Of a stretch of DNA of 64,000 nucleotides, positions 45,824 through 56,966 are shown piece by piece (the first letter of the stretch is position 1; every line of letters begins with the position of its first letter). Under the pieces are notes generated by a model. It made no database searches and had not been told where the DNA came from. It saw nothing but the letters and a program-made list of their open reading frames with translations. The DNA comes from Cyanobium sp. NIES-981 (GTDB taxonomy: Bacteria; Cyanobacteriota; Cyanobacteriia; PCC-6307; Cyanobiaceae). A program made the translations under genes and the position numbers. The stretch spans positions 2,480,001-2,544,000 of the forward strand of contig NZ_LT578417.1 in assembly GCF_900088535.1 (NCBI RefSeq). The letters run 5' to 3'.

Positions 45824-46408
45824 ATGGCGCGCCAGGGCGATCTGTTCCCCGCGTCGGCCATGGTGGCGGGAGGCCCCCCCGGGGCGGCGCTCCCCCTGCA
45901 GCAGCACCAGCTGCAGACCTGGCGGCTGCAGATCGCGGCGTTCCAGGCGGGGCTGCTGGACGAGGCGGCGCCAGCCGTCGCCCAGCCCTCGCTGTTCGGG
46001 GCTGAGTCCGCCCCAGCCTTGCCCGACCCGATGCGGTTGCAACCCCAGTCGCTGCAGTTCTGGCGCTGGCCGGAACCGCCCCAGCGTGGCGCCGCCCTCT
46101 ACTTCGTGACCGACACCTCCCCGGATCTTCCGGGCCCGCTGCTGCTCTACGTGGGAGAGACGGGTCAGGCCGGCCGGCGCTGGAAGGGCGATCACGACTG
46201 CAAGAGCTATCTGGCGGCCTACGGCGAAGCCCTCACCAAGGCCGGACTCAGCAGCTGCCTCAGCATCCGGTTCGACCTCGATGTGCCCGGCGCGATCCGC
46301 CCCCGCCGGGCCCTGGAGCAGGCCCTGATCCGGCACTGGCAACCGCCGTTCAACAAGGAAACCCGCAGCCGCTGGGCCACCCCGTTCACCGCAGGGGCCA
46401 ACCCCTGA
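45824..46408 (+). CDS. GIY-YIG-like nuclease-fold protein
   Basis: A 194-residue protein. The core LLLYVGETGQAGRRW (about 105) corresponds to the G-I-Y/Y-I-G strands, and the Arg and later ALEQALIRHWQPPFNKE supply the usual Glu and Asn. The first 90 residues are low-complexity and helical. DNA cleavage activity is plausible, target unknown. The ATG at 45824 lies 3 bp after the HhH gene stop. Confidence 0.75.
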   Translation: MARQGDLFPASAMVAGGPPGAALPLQQHQLQTWRLQIAAFQAGLLDEAAPAVAQPSLFGAESAPALPDPMRLQPQSLQFWRWPEPPQRGAALYFVTDTSPDLPGPLLLYVGETGQAGRRWKGDHDCKSYLAAYGEALTKAGLSSCLSIRFDLDVPGAIRPRRALEQALIRHWQPPFNKETRSRWATPFTAGANP

Positions 46409-46442
46409 CGCTGGCTACGATCGACGTCCCCACGGCCGATCC

Positions 46443-47978
<1,536 letters not shown>

Positions 47979-48008
47979 GTTTGGATCCCTGTCCGGAGGC
48001 TGCCCCGC

Positions 48009-48263
48009 ATGGCCGTGAAGAAGATTCGCTGGTATGTGAAGGCCCAGCTCGGGGTGCTTCTGCTCCCCGCCGGCCTCTGCCTGTTCGGCGAGGCGGTGAT
48101 CCGCCGGGGCATCCAGGTGCTGGCGGCCACCAGCCGGGTGGAGGGCATGACCGACCCCGGACCGTGGTTCTGGTACGGCACCCTGGGCCTGATCCTGATC
48201 AATGCGGGCGTGGGGCTGATGGTGGAAAGCGGCCTGCTCAGGGGCTATCCGCGCCAACCCTGA
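48009..48263 (+). CDS. Small membrane protein, 84 aa
   Basis: Two hydrophobic segments (about 13-31 and 52-72) around a polar loop, with a basic start MAVKKIRWYVKAQL. I do not recognise the function. ATG 48009 has GGAGG about 10 bp upstream. Its stop codon lies inside the first of two tandem 20-bp repeats. Confidence 0.75.
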   Translation: MAVKKIRWYVKAQLGVLLLPAGLCLFGEAVIRRGIQVLAATSRVEGMTDPGPWFWYGTLGLILINAGVGLMVESGLLRGYPRQP

Positions 48264-48299
48264 AGCCGGGCCAGAGCACCTGAAGCCGGGCCAGAGCAA
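48260..48299. repeat. Two tandem 20-bp repeats at a gene's 3' end
   Basis: CTGAAGCCGGGCCAGAGCAC at 48260-48279 is followed by the same sequence with one final base change at 48280-48299. The first copy contains the TGA of the 84-residue membrane protein. Confidence 0.9.
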
Positions 48300-48331
48300 T
48301 TGCCCTGCCCACACCTACCCGGCAGCCGCGC

Positions 48332-48541
48332 TCAGGCCGCGATCGGTCCCGGGGCGGCCACGGCGGGGTGCACCTGCCCGCCGCGCAGCATCTGGGGCGG
48401 CTCCAGGGCATGGATCTGCCAGCGGGCCCGCTCACTGCAGAGGGGCAACAGGCGGTCGAGGTCGTCGGCAGCCTGCTTCGGACTCTCGTAAGGACCGATG
48501 TGGCGAGTCTGCAGGCCTTCGCGAATGGTCAGCAGATACAT
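48332..48541 (-). CDS. Small hypothetical protein, 69 aa
   Basis: This starts MYLLTIREGLQTRHIGPYES, with a helical middle (KQAADDLDRLLPLCSERARW) and a Pro/Ala tail. The pattern of a short beta start plus helix resembles small cyanobacterial conserved proteins, but I cannot name it. A 135-bp gap separates it from the msrA end, in the same orientation. Confidence 0.55.
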   Translation of the reverse strand: MYLLTIREGLQTRHIGPYESPKQAADDLDRLLPLCSERARWQIHALEPPQMLRGGQVHPAVAAPGPIAA

Positions 48542-48676
48542 ACAGGGTTCTGCTCGGCTGCGGGTCTCACGGTAAGGCGGATCCGTTGGTCTGGGAAGCT
48601 ACCCGCTTGTCCGCCGCCGGTGGTGCGTGCTGGAGCCCAGCCAAGCGACGTGCGGAATGTCCTTCGATTTCCAGGC

Positions 48677-49330
48677 TCACCAGGGGGCCGAGCTGCGGGC
48701 CTGCGGGCCCCACACCTGATCCAGGCGACGATCGCGGCCGCAGGCCCAGCGGTAGTAGGCGTAGCTGACGGGATTGCGCTCCGCGTAGTTCTGATGGTGG
48801 TCCTCGGCTGGCCAGAACCGATCGAGCGGCTGGATCGCCACCTGCAGCGCCTGGAGCGGTCGTTGCAGGGCCAGGGCCGCAGCCTCCAGGCTCTCCTGCG
48901 CCTGGCGCTGCTGCTCCTGACCCTGCGGGAAGATCACCGGCCGATAGGACGAGCCCCGGTCGCAGAACTGGCCGCTGCCATCGAGGGGATCCACGTTGCG
49001 CCAGTAGGCCCGCAGCAGGGTGGTGTAGGGCATGCGTGCAGGATCGAAGCGCACCTTCACCGCCTCCTGGTGGCCCGTGCCACCGGCCGAAACCTGCTCA
49101 TAGCGCGGATGGTCCAGGTGGCCGCCGCTGTAGCCGCTCTCCACATCGACCACCCCCGGCAGCGTCTCGAGATCGTGCTCCAGGCACCAGAAGCAGCCGC
49201 CGGCGAACACAGCCTCCTGCTCGGCAAGCGCCAGGGCCGGCCGTGGGGTGAACACCACGCCCAGCAGCAGGGCCAGACAGAGCAGCCAGGGCCAGCAGCG
49301 CTGGAGGAGCAGCGTCAGGGGTCGCTTCAT
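48677..49330 (-). CDS. msrA: Peptide-methionine (S)-S-oxide reductase, exported
   Basis: A 217-residue enzyme with the active-site Cys in [14 protein letters not shown] (about residue 47). [16 protein letters not shown] and the later [11 protein letters not shown] are typical of MsrA. The N-terminus has a strong hydrophobic signal ([19 protein letters not shown] ending in ALA), so it should act in the periplasm or lumen on oxidised proteins. The ATG overlaps the lpxB stop (ATGA), placing it last in the envelope gene run. Confidence 0.93.
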   Translation of the reverse strand: MKRPLTLLLQRCWPWLLCLALLLGVVFTPRPALALAEQEAVFAGGCFWCLEHDLETLPGVVDVESGYSGGHLDHPRYEQVSAGGTGHQEAVKVRFDPARMPYTTLLRAYWRNVDPLDGSGQFCDRGSSYRPVIFPQGQEQQRQAQESLEAAALALQRPLQALQVAIQPLDRFWPAEDHHQNYAERNPVSYAYYRWACGRDRRLDQVWGPQARSSAPW

Positions 49331-50517
49331 GGAACGGGCTCCAGCACCTGGTTGAGGATCGCAGCGGCGGCCCGCCGGGTCACGCCGGGTTCGCCCAAGG
49401 CCTCCCGCAGGCGGGCATAGCCCATGAGCATGGCCGTCTGGGCCGCACTGCCCGGCTCGAGCAGCGGCAGCGCCTCCCGCACGATCGCCTCGGCGGTGAG
49501 GTCAGCCTGCAGCAGTTCCGGCACCAGCCGCTCTCCCAGCACCAGATTCACCGGCGAGATGTGGGGCACGCTGAACCGGAGGAGATGGCGGGCCACGAAC
49601 GCCGTCAGCCCGCTGACGCGGTACACCACCACCTGGGGCACCCCCCGCAGCGCCAGCTCCAGGTTCACGGTGCCGGACTTGGCCAGGGCGAGGTCGGCTG
49701 CGGCGCACAGGGCCGGCTTCAGCCGATCCGCCTCGGCGGCGGGGATCACCAGCGCCTTCACACCAGCCTGGCTCAGCTGGCGGCTGAGATGGGTTTCAAA
49801 ACCGGAGAGGCCGGCCGGCACCACCACCTGCAGGTCGGGCTGGGCCCGCTGCAGGGCAGCGGCAGCCGCCACGATGTGGGGCAGCATGTAGCGCAGCTCC
49901 TGCCGCCTGGATGCCGGCATCAGCAGCAGCACCGGCGCCTCCTGGGCAAGGCCCAGCTCGGCGCGGGCCTGCTGACGCTGAGGCAGATGCTCTACCGTGT
50001 CCACCAGGGGATGGCCCACATAGATCACGTTGGCCCCCCGGGAACCGTAGAAGCGGGCTTCCTCCTGGAAGATGGCCAGGATCTGGTTCGAGAAGCGGAT
50101 CAGATTGGTGCGCCCTTCGGAGCCGAACTTGAAGGCCCACTCCTGGGGCGCGATGTAATAGGTGACAGGCACGCGGGGGAACCTGCGCTTGAGCCGCAGG
50201 CCCAGATTCACGTTGGGGCCCATGTAGTCGATCAGCACGACCCCATCGGGCGGTGCCACCTGGAACCACCGTTTCAGGCGGCGCTGCAGCAGCAGGGTGG
50301 GCAGCACGAACGGGATGGCCTCCAGCAGACCGATCGCCCCCATCCGGGTGGTGTTGGCCAGCAATTCGGCGCCGGCCCGTTCCATCCGCTCACCCCCGAG
50401 GGCCACCACCTGCAGCTCCAGCCCCCGCCGGCGGGCCTCCTCATGCAGGGCCTGCACCAGCAGGGCCCCCTGCAGGTCGCCGGACACCTCACCGGTGCTG
50501 ACCAGCAACCGGAGCAT
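49327..50517 (-). CDS. lpxB: Lipid-A-disaccharide synthase
   Basis: A 396-residue GT-B enzyme joining UDP-2,3-diacylglucosamine and lipid X. Blocks include [18 protein letters not shown] at the start, [29 protein letters not shown] and [19 protein letters not shown]. Start ATG 50517 overlaps the lpxA stop (TGATG). A membrane-peripheral step of lipid A synthesis. Confidence 0.95.
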   Translation of the reverse strand: MLRLLVSTGEVSGDLQGALLVQALHEEARRRGLELQVVALGGERMERAGAELLANTTRMGAIGLLEAIPFVLPTLLLQRRLKRWFQVAPPDGVVLIDYMGPNVNLGLRLKRRFPRVPVTYYIAPQEWAFKFGSEGRTNLIRFSNQILAIFQEEARFYGSRGANVIYVGHPLVDTVEHLPQRQQARAELGLAQEAPVLLLMPASRRQELRYMLPHIVAAAAALQRAQPDLQVVVPAGLSGFETHLSRQLSQAGVKALVIPAAEADRLKPALCAAADLALAKSGTVNLELALRGVPQVVVYRVSGLTAFVARHLLRFSVPHISPVNLVLGERLVPELLQADLTAEAIVREALPLLEPGSAAQTAMLMGYARLREALGEPGVTRRAAAAILNQVLEPVP

Positions 50518-51323
50518 CAGCGCGCTCCTGGAATCGGGCCCCGCCGCGAGGGCTCGAGCGAGGCCTCCAGGAAGGCCACCAGCGTCTCGGCCGCCTCCGT
50601 GAGGGGAGCGGAGCGCAGCTGGGCCAGGGCCTGCGCCAGGGTGCGGCGCTGGCGGTAGAGCACCGTCCAGGCCTGCTTGAGGTCGGCGTACTGGCGGCCC
50701 CCATCGCGTTCGGTGAGGCCGCTGCGCCGCAGGCCGATCGTGTTGAGGGCGCGCACCCGGGAGGGATGGCCCTCCACCAGGGTGAACGGTGGCACATCCC
50801 GCTCGATCCGGCTCATGCCGCCCACCATCGCCAGGGTGCCGATCTGCACGAACTGGTGGATGCCCAGCACGCCGCCGATCACGGCCCGATCACCGATCAC
50901 CACATGGCCGGCCACGGCCACGCCGTTGGCGATCACGATCCGATCTCCCAGGTGGCAGTTGTGGCCCAGATGGCTGTAGGCCATCAGCAGATTGCCATCG
51001 CCGATCCTGGTCTGCTGGCGGCCGGTGGTGGCGCGGTTGATGGTGACGCACTCGCGGATGGTGTTGTCGTTGCCGATCACCACTTCGGTGGGATCGCCGG
51101 TGTACTTGAGGTCCTGGGGCTCGAGGCCGATGCAGGCGCCCGGAAAGATCCGGTTGCCGCGCCCCATCCGCACCCGGCCATCCAGCACCACATGGGGGCC
51201 GATCCGGCAGCCCTCCCCGAGCGTCACCTCGGGGCCCACCACGGCATAGGGCCCCACCTGGACGCCGGCGGCCAGCTCAGCCCGCGGATCGACCACCGCA
51301 GTGGCATGGACGGTGGTGGCCAT
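50517..51323 (-). CDS. lpxA: Acyl-ACP:UDP-N-acetylglucosamine O-acyltransferase
   Basis: A 268-residue left-handed beta-helix enzyme, the first committed acylation of lipid A. Hexapeptide repeats run through most of the N-terminal part ([20 protein letters not shown]). The active-site His lies in [13 protein letters not shown], and [17 protein letters not shown] follows. The C-terminal helices are normal. Translationally coupled to both neighbours. Confidence 0.95.
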   Translation of the reverse strand: MATTVHATAVVDPRAELAAGVQVGPYAVVGPEVTLGEGCRIGPHVVLDGRVRMGRGNRIFPGACIGLEPQDLKYTGDPTEVVIGNDNTIRECVTINRATTGRQQTRIGDGNLLMAYSHLGHNCHLGDRIVIANGVAVAGHVVIGDRAVIGGVLGIHQFVQIGTLAMVGGMSRIERDVPPFTLVEGHPSRVRALNTIGLRRSGLTERDGGRQYADLKQAWTVLYRQRRTLAQALAQLRSAPLTEAAETLVAFLEASLEPSRRGPIPGAR

Positions 51324-51853
51324 CAGTCCACCAGCGAGAACATCAGTTCCCCCGAGCAGGCCAGTTCGCCATCCACCAGGGCTTCGGCCGCCACCTTGCC
51401 GAATCGCTTGCGCTTGAGGCTGATCAGCTCGCAGCTGATGCGCAGCTGGTCGCCCGGCACCACGGGCCGGCGGAAGCGCACGCCATCGATGCCGGCGAAC
51501 ACGAAGAGCCCCTTGGGCAGATCGGGCATCTGGGTGACAATCAATCCGCCCACCTGGGCCATCGCCTCGACGATCAACACCCCGGGCATGAGCGGGCGCC
51601 CGGGGAAGTGCCCCTGGAAGTGGGGCTCGTTGAAGGTCACGTTCTTGATCGCCACAGCGCGCTTGCCGGGCTCATGGGCGATCACCCGGTCCACCAACGC
51701 AAAAGGGTAGCGATGGGGGAGGAGGCCCTGGATCTGCTCCGCCTGCAGCACGCACGCTGAGGATGGAAGTGATGCGGGTGCTGGATCTCCTCCCCCTGAA
51801 GCAACGGAGGGGAGAGCAGAGGAATCGGGGCCGGAGGGTGCGATGGGAGGCAA
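51323..51853 (-). CDS. fabZ: 3-hydroxyacyl-ACP dehydratase FabZ
   Basis: A 176-residue hot-dog enzyme. The active-site His is in [14 protein letters not shown], and the Glu helix is in [32 protein letters not shown] is typical. The first 35 residues are a Pro/Ser/Ala-rich extension not seen in most FabZ, so the true start could be nearer residue 36. It supplies hydroxyacyl-ACP pathway flux shared with lipid A. Confidence 0.93.
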   Translation of the reverse strand: MPPIAPSGPDSSALPSVASGGGDPAPASLPSSACVLQAEQIQGLLPHRYPFALVDRVIAHEPGKRAVAIKNVTFNEPHFQGHFPGRPLMPGVLIVEAMAQVGGLIVTQMPDLPKGLFVFAGIDGVRFRRPVVPGDQLRISCELISLKRKRFGKVAAEALVDGELACSGELMFSLVD

Positions 51854-51858
51854 GACGG

Positions 51859-52722
51859 TCAGGCAGGGAGGGACGACGAGCAGGGCAGCTCCGCCAGGGC
51901 GGCAGCCAGGGCGGTGTGAAGACCATGGGAGCCGCGGAAGGCAAACACCTGGGCCCTTGGCAGACCGACCAGCGCCAGGTCGCCCAACAGGTCCAGGATT
52001 TTATGGCGCACCGGTTCATCGGCAAACCGCAGGGGGGGATTCAGCCAGTGGTCACCGTCGCAGACCAGGGCGTTGTCGAGGCCGCCGCCCCGGATCAGAC
52101 CGGCAGCCCGCAGCTGTTCCACCTGGGAGCGAAGGCCGAAGGTGCGGGCCGGGGCGATTTCCGCCACGAAGGTGGCCGGGGTGAGCTCCAGCGACAGCAT
52201 CTGCCGGCCGATCGCCGCATCGCTGAACTCGATCGCGGCCCCCAGACGCAGCCCGCTGGCGGGCAGGGCCGTGACGAAGCCCCCGCCCTGGTGGAGCGTC
52301 AGCGGGGTCTGCGGTGCTGGCGCAGGGGCCGGTGCCCCCAGGGCCGCGAGTCCGGCCTCGGCGATGGCCTCCACCCAGGGCAGGGCGGAACCATCGAGCA
52401 GGGGAATCTCCTCGCCCTCCACCAGCACAACCGCCTGACTCACCCCCGTACCCGCCAGGGCCGCCAACAGGTGCTCCACCGTGGAGACCCGGCGATCGCC
52501 CAGCTGCAACGCCGTGCAGAGGGTGGTGCTGTGCACGCCCGCGGGGGTGAGGCGCACCAGGGGAAGGGAGGGTTGGTCCAGCCAGCCGAGCCAGTAGCCG
52601 GGCTGGGCAGAGGGCTCCAGCCGCACCCGCCCCGCTTGCCCGCTGTGGAGGCCCACACCGGAGCGGTCGACAGCCGAGGCCAGAGTCCAGGCCTGGGAAT
52701 AGTCAGCTGGCCAGGGCCCCAC
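51859..52722 (-). CDS. lpxC: UDP-3-O-acyl-N-acetylglucosamine deacetylase
   Basis: A 287-residue zinc deacetylase, the first irreversible lipid A step. The zinc ligands are the His in [12 protein letters not shown] and the His/Asp in [22 protein letters not shown] and [12 protein letters not shown] are family landmarks. Start is GTG 52722, overlapping the last base of the omp85 stop, so lpxC is coupled to the outer-membrane gene. Confidence 0.94.
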   Translation of the reverse strand: MGPWPADYSQAWTLASAVDRSGVGLHSGQAGRVRLEPSAQPGYWLGWLDQPSLPLVRLTPAGVHSTTLCTALQLGDRRVSTVEHLLAALAGTGVSQAVVLVEGEEIPLLDGSALPWVEAIAEAGLAALGAPAPAPAPQTPLTLHQGGGFVTALPASGLRLGAAIEFSDAAIGRQMLSLELTPATFVAEIAPARTFGLRSQVEQLRAAGLIRGGGLDNALVCDGDHWLNPPLRFADEPVRHKILDLLGDLALVGLPRAQVFAFRGSHGLHTALAAALAELPCSSSLPA

Positions 52723-54956
52723 TAGAACTTCCAGCCCACACCGAGATTGAAGCGCCAGTTGTCGGTGAAGTCCTCGGTGGCCACCTCCAGCCGCAGGGGA
52801 CCGACCGGCGTGGTGACGATCAGGCCGATGCCGGGGGAGAACCCCTCCCCCTTCTTGCCCAGCAGACCGCCGGGGTTGCCGGGGATGTCGCCCTGGGTGC
52901 CGAAGGTGGTGCCGGCGTCGAAGAACACCGAGCCGCTCACGATGCTGAACAGGGGGAAGCGGTATTCGGCCGTGAACTCCCCGAAGACCTTGCCCACGCC
53001 CAGATCACAGTCGGCATAGCCACGCACGGAGTTGCCCCCGCCCAGACAGAAGGCCTCGTAGGGAGGAATCTCATCCCCGATCAGGGCACCGCCGGACACC
53101 TGGAAGGCCAGGGCCTGCTTGCAGTCCCGGGTTTCCCCCGGCTTGGGACGGCAGCCCTTGTAGATCTTCAGCCAGTCCACCGGGATGAAATGGGTGAAGG
53201 TGGTGCGCACCCGGTTGAAGGTGGGGGAGTCGTTGCCCACCGAGAGGAATTGCTCGGTGCCGATGCTGAAGAAGTTGCCGCGGGTGGGGTTGCGGGGGTC
53301 ATCCAGGCTGCTGTAGGTGGCCCCCACCCGGAAGCTGAGCAACTGGTTTTCCGAGGCGCAGTTGAAGGCGAGGCAGATCACGTTGTCGCTGGGCACTCTG
53401 ACGGGCTGCCGGTCGTCATTGTCCACGCCCACCACAGCCTGGGAATACTTGGTGCCCGAGAAGTTCATCGGTGTCACCTCCTGGCCACCAAACGCCAGAA
53501 TGAGATTCCACGGTGCTCTCTTGTAGGGGTTCCCTCCATTGAGCGGACGCACGAACTGGACGTTGGCGCCGATGCGCTGGATGGCCACCGTGTCGAAGTT
53601 GGTGCGCACCTCAGCAAAAGGCCCCGACGTGTTCACCGGGCTGTTGGTGACCACATCGAAGTCGGCCCCATCGAAATCTTTGCCGTTGAATGTGGTGTCG
53701 GTGTTCTCACTCTGGAAGATCTGAGGCACCTCCCGGCTGAAGAAGATGCGGGTTCGGAAGGAGGTCCGGAACCGATCCCCCTTGATCCATGGATCCGTGA
53801 AGGTGACATCCCCGAGGCCACCGAACTGGCCGTAGGAGAAATTGGTGCCCAGGTTCCAGGCCCGGCCCAGCAGGTTGCTCTCCTGCAGCTGGATCTGGCC
53901 GAACACCCCCTGGTTCTGGCTGTAGCCCACGCCACCGGAGACCGAACCGGTGGACTGCTCCACCATGCCGAGCACGATCACCACCTTGCCCGGTTCGGCC
54001 GGCACGGGCCTCAGGGTGACCTTGACATCGCCGAAGAGACCGGTGCCGTACAGGCGGCGGATGTCCTCTTCCAGCTGGCGCCGGTTGAAGACATCACCGG
54101 TCTTCATGGAGATCTCCCTGGTGATCACCCACGGCTTGCTCTTGCCACGGATCGGCTCCCCCTTGTCGTTGGTGGCGGATCCTTCCTTGTCGAGGAACTG
54201 CACCTCGACGCCCTCGACGATGCCCTCCCGCACCAGCAGTTCCACGGTGCCGTCGGGACTCACCCGGCTCGGGCCGGTGACGCGGGCCAGGGAGTAGCCC
54301 TGGTCCGCGTACCACTTCTGCAGCTCCTGCATGCGCGACTGCAGGGTGTTGAGGTTGAGCGTCTTCTCGTAATCGGCGGCGAAGGTGTCGGTGACCACCT
54401 GCTCCGGCACCTGGAGATCGGCCGGCTCCAGGCTCACCTGCCGGAGCACCGGATTGGGAACCACGGCCACGATCAGCCGCACCCCGAGCGGACCATCCAC
54501 GGGCTGGATCCGCACGTCGGAGAACCATCCGGTGGCATAGATGGCCGACAGATCGGTCTGCAGTTCGCTGCGGGTCACCTTCGTGCCGGGGGTGACCGCC
54601 ATGGCGCCGTAGGCCGCCAGCTCGAGCCGCTCCCGCTCGGGATGGCCGTCCAGGCCCTCGATCACGATCTCGGCGATCTGCACCCGGGGCTCCTCCGGCG
54701 CCGCGGACTCCGCGGGAGAGGAGAACGTCTCGCTGGCCGGCGCCCTGCCCGGGGAGGGGCCCGTCGTGCCAGACCCTGGCTCAGGCGCATCGGAGGCGGC
54801 GGGCTGCTCCGCCGGGGCGTCGGCGGCGGGATCGGCGGGCGCCGACTCCGTGCTGGGGTCGGGGGCGGGCGACTCCTGAGCCAACGCGGGCGTGCCGGCC
54901 AGGAGAGCAACGCCCAGCAGCGGCCATACACCCTTCAAGCCGAGCGAACCCACCAT
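52722..54956 (-). CDS. BamA/Omp85-family outer-membrane assembly protein
   Basis: A 744-residue outer-membrane protein from ATG 54956, with a signal peptide ending in GTPALAQ. A Pro/Ala-rich linker (about 25-70) is followed by three POTRA domains (ranges about 75-310), the last with ISMKTGDVFNRRQLEEDIRRL. The C-terminal bacterial surface antigen barrel contains GGGNSVRGYADCDLGVG (the VRGY loop) and ends in a typical Gly-x-Lys-Phe (GVGWKF) terminal strand. It inserts beta-barrel proteins. Codons upstream of 54956 are not protein-like. Confidence 0.94.
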   Translation of the reverse strand: MVGSLGLKGVWPLLGVALLAGTPALAQESPAPDPSTESAPADPAADAPAEQPAASDAPEPGSGTTGPSPGRAPASETFSSPAESAAPEEPRVQIAEIVIEGLDGHPERERLELAAYGAMAVTPGTKVTRSELQTDLSAIYATGWFSDVRIQPVDGPLGVRLIVAVVPNPVLRQVSLEPADLQVPEQVVTDTFAADYEKTLNLNTLQSRMQELQKWYADQGYSLARVTGPSRVSPDGTVELLVREGIVEGVEVQFLDKEGSATNDKGEPIRGKSKPWVITREISMKTGDVFNRRQLEEDIRRLYGTGLFGDVKVTLRPVPAEPGKVVIVLGMVEQSTGSVSGGVGYSQNQGVFGQIQLQESNLLGRAWNLGTNFSYGQFGGLGDVTFTDPWIKGDRFRTSFRTRIFFSREVPQIFQSENTDTTFNGKDFDGADFDVVTNSPVNTSGPFAEVRTNFDTVAIQRIGANVQFVRPLNGGNPYKRAPWNLILAFGGQEVTPMNFSGTKYSQAVVGVDNDDRQPVRVPSDNVICLAFNCASENQLLSFRVGATYSSLDDPRNPTRGNFFSIGTEQFLSVGNDSPTFNRVRTTFTHFIPVDWLKIYKGCRPKPGETRDCKQALAFQVSGGALIGDEIPPYEAFCLGGGNSVRGYADCDLGVGKVFGEFTAEYRFPLFSIVSGSVFFDAGTTFGTQGDIPGNPGGLLGKKGEGFSPGIGLIVTTPVGPLRLEVATEDFTDNWRFNLGVGWKF

Positions 54957-55000
54957 GCCTGTGACGAATGGGGCGGATGGCCCGCCAATGTGGGCTGACC

Positions 55001-55768
55001 TTACCGGTAGATCAAGGGTTCGGGACACACCCCTTGGAGCCGTTTGAGAACCTGCCCATAGGCCTCCACAACACCGCCGAGATCCTGACGGAAGCGATCC
55101 TTGTCCAGAATCCTCTCGCTGGCATCCTGCACGCCACGATCCCAGAGACGGCACGTGTCCGGACTGATTTCATCCGCCACCACCAACTGCTGATCCTCCG
55201 TGTAGCCGAGTTCGATCTTGAAATCCACCAGGATCAGGCCCACCCGTTCGAAGATGTCCTGCAGAGCCGCATTCACGGCACGGGCCAGCCGCTCCACCGC
55301 CGTGCGCTGCTCCCCATCCAGCAGGCCCAGGTACGCCAGCCTCGCCTCGGTGAGCAGGGGATCCCCCAGGCCATCGTCCTTGTAATAGAGATCCAGCAGG
55401 GGTGGGTCGAGGGGGGTCCCGGCGCTGATCGGCATCTGCCGGCACAGGGATCCCGCCGCGCGATTGCGGATCACCACCTCGATGGGAATGATCCGCACCG
55501 GCCGCACCAGCATCCAGTGCCCGGCGTGCTCGCCTTGCCCCAGTCCCCGGTAGTGGGTGGGGATGCCCCGGCTGGCCAGCTGCTCGAACAGCAGCGCGGA
55601 GATCTGGCAGTTGAGCCAGCCCTTGCCGGCCAGCTGGGCCTTCTTGAGCGCATTGAAGGCCGTGGCGTCGTCCTTGTATTCCACAGCCACCAGATCGGGC
55701 CGGTCGGTGGCATGAACCCGCTTGGCCTTGCCTTCATGCAGGAGGGGACCGAGGGCGTAGGCGCTCAT
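55001..55768 (-). CDS. purC: Phosphoribosylaminoimidazole-succinocarboxamide synthase
   Basis: A 255-residue SAICAR synthase of purine synthesis. Motifs are [17 protein letters not shown], the central [15 protein letters not shown] and the [15 protein letters not shown] block near the C-terminus. ATG 55768 overlaps the stop of the upstream exported protein (ATGA). It is the only purine gene of the minus-strand run; purD lies 1.2 kb away on the other strand. Confidence 0.95.
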   Translation of the reverse strand: MSAYALGPLLHEGKAKRVHATDRPDLVAVEYKDDATAFNALKKAQLAGKGWLNCQISALLFEQLASRGIPTHYRGLGQGEHAGHWMLVRPVRIIPIEVVIRNRAAGSLCRQMPISAGTPLDPPLLDLYYKDDGLGDPLLTEARLAYLGLLDGEQRTAVERLARAVNAALQDIFERVGLILVDFKIELGYTEDQQLVVADEISPDTCRLWDRGVQDASERILDKDRFRQDLGGVVEAYGQVLKRLQGVCPEPLIYR

Positions 55769-56805
55769 GGCTGGGTGCTGGGGTCAGGAGGGGCGGCGTG
55801 GCCACCGGGGTCACGGGGCGAGCGGAGCTGGCTCTCGAGCTCAGCGGCCCGCGCAGGATCCACGGCGAAGCGGCGCTGCAGCAGCCACTCACCGTAGGCA
55901 TCATCGATCCGACCGCTGAGCCGCAGCCGGCGCCGCAGGGCCTGCGCCGCCGCGGGAGACAGGCTGGAGCCCGCACCGCTCTCCACGAAAGCCAGCTGCT
56001 GATCCAGCAGGGCGGCCACCAGGCCCCAGGCGCCACTGGCGGCAGCCTGATCGAGCGCCCGCTCCAGCAGCGCCTCCCGGGTGGGGGCATCCAGGCCATC
56101 GGCCAGCGCCACCGCCCGGGCCCAGCGGCGGGCCTGCGGCGCCCCGGGCGTGGAGGCGGCCAGCAGCACCGCGGCGGCCTGCTCGTTGCGGCCCAGGCTC
56201 GTGAGATGGTCGGCCAGCTGGTCGAGGGCCGGCAGGGTGACGGCCGGGCCGCCCTCCACGGCAGGCTGCCGCGTCAGCCGGATGGACTCCAGGCGGGCAA
56301 GGTCGCCCGCCGCCATCCAGCGCAGGGCTCTGGCGGCCCGTTCGTGGTCCTGTCCGGCATCGGCCGCCCGCCACTGCAGCAGGAGCCAGGCCTGGCGATC
56401 CGGGCCCGGGGCCGGGCTGTGGCGCGCCAGCACCGCCAGGGCATCATCCGGGGCCTCACACACCAGCAGGGCCTCCGCCGTGGCGAGCACGGCGGCCAGG
56501 TCGGGCTCGCCCCGGCGCTGGCTGATCAGCCCATCCTGCAGGCGCCGCAGTTCCCCCATGTCCCGGGAGGCCCGCGCCGCGCGGCAACGCCGCACCACGG
56601 TCTCCAGAGGTTCCTGGGAGGGGATCGGGGCCGTCTGGGCTGGGCCGCCCATCCCCTCCTGGCTGCGGGCCGGCGCGGCGAGCGCCAGCGCCCAGGCCGC
56701 CGCAACGGCGAGCGTGCCCGCCACGAGGGCAGCCAGCGGTGCCAGCAGGGCATCGGCTGCCCGCGCCGGGTTCGAGGCGAGGGCCCGCATGGACGGGGCT
56801 GACAT
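55765..56805 (-). CDS. Exported or membrane-anchored helical repeat protein
   Basis: A 346-residue protein from ATG 56805. It has one hydrophobic segment at about 22-44 ([20 protein letters not shown]), then about 280 residues of Ala/Leu/Arg-rich paired helices (for example [23 protein letters not shown]), similar to TPR/HEAT-type scaffolds. Family unknown. It is coupled to purC by ATGA. An alternative ATG at 56790 would drop five residues. Neither start has a good Shine-Dalgarno. Confidence 0.72.
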   Translation of the reverse strand: MSAPSMRALASNPARAADALLAPLAALVAGTLAVAAAWALALAAPARSQEGMGGPAQTAPIPSQEPLETVVRRCRAARASRDMGELRRLQDGLISQRRGEPDLAAVLATAEALLVCEAPDDALAVLARHSPAPGPDRQAWLLLQWRAADAGQDHERAARALRWMAAGDLARLESIRLTRQPAVEGGPAVTLPALDQLADHLTSLGRNEQAAAVLLAASTPGAPQARRWARAVALADGLDAPTREALLERALDQAAASGAWGLVAALLDQQLAFVESGAGSSLSPAAAQALRRRLRLSGRIDDAYGEWLLQRRFAVDPARAAELESQLRSPRDPGGHAAPPDPSTQP

Positions 56806-56966
56806 GGGGGAGGATTGGCGAGGCGTGCCGCTGCAGGGTCGATCGCCTGAGGCGACCATCTGCCGGCATCATCTTGGTTCAAGCTCAACGCCAAGCTCAA
56901 GCGACGCGCAACTTCAGCCCCAGGCCCAGCCGCACCCCCTCGTCCCCTTCCACCCTTCGTGTCCCG

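Noticed and set aside
54957-55154. Upstream extension of the Omp85 gene
   Set aside because: It overlaps the purC 3' end and places residues before a clean signal peptide that starts at 54956.
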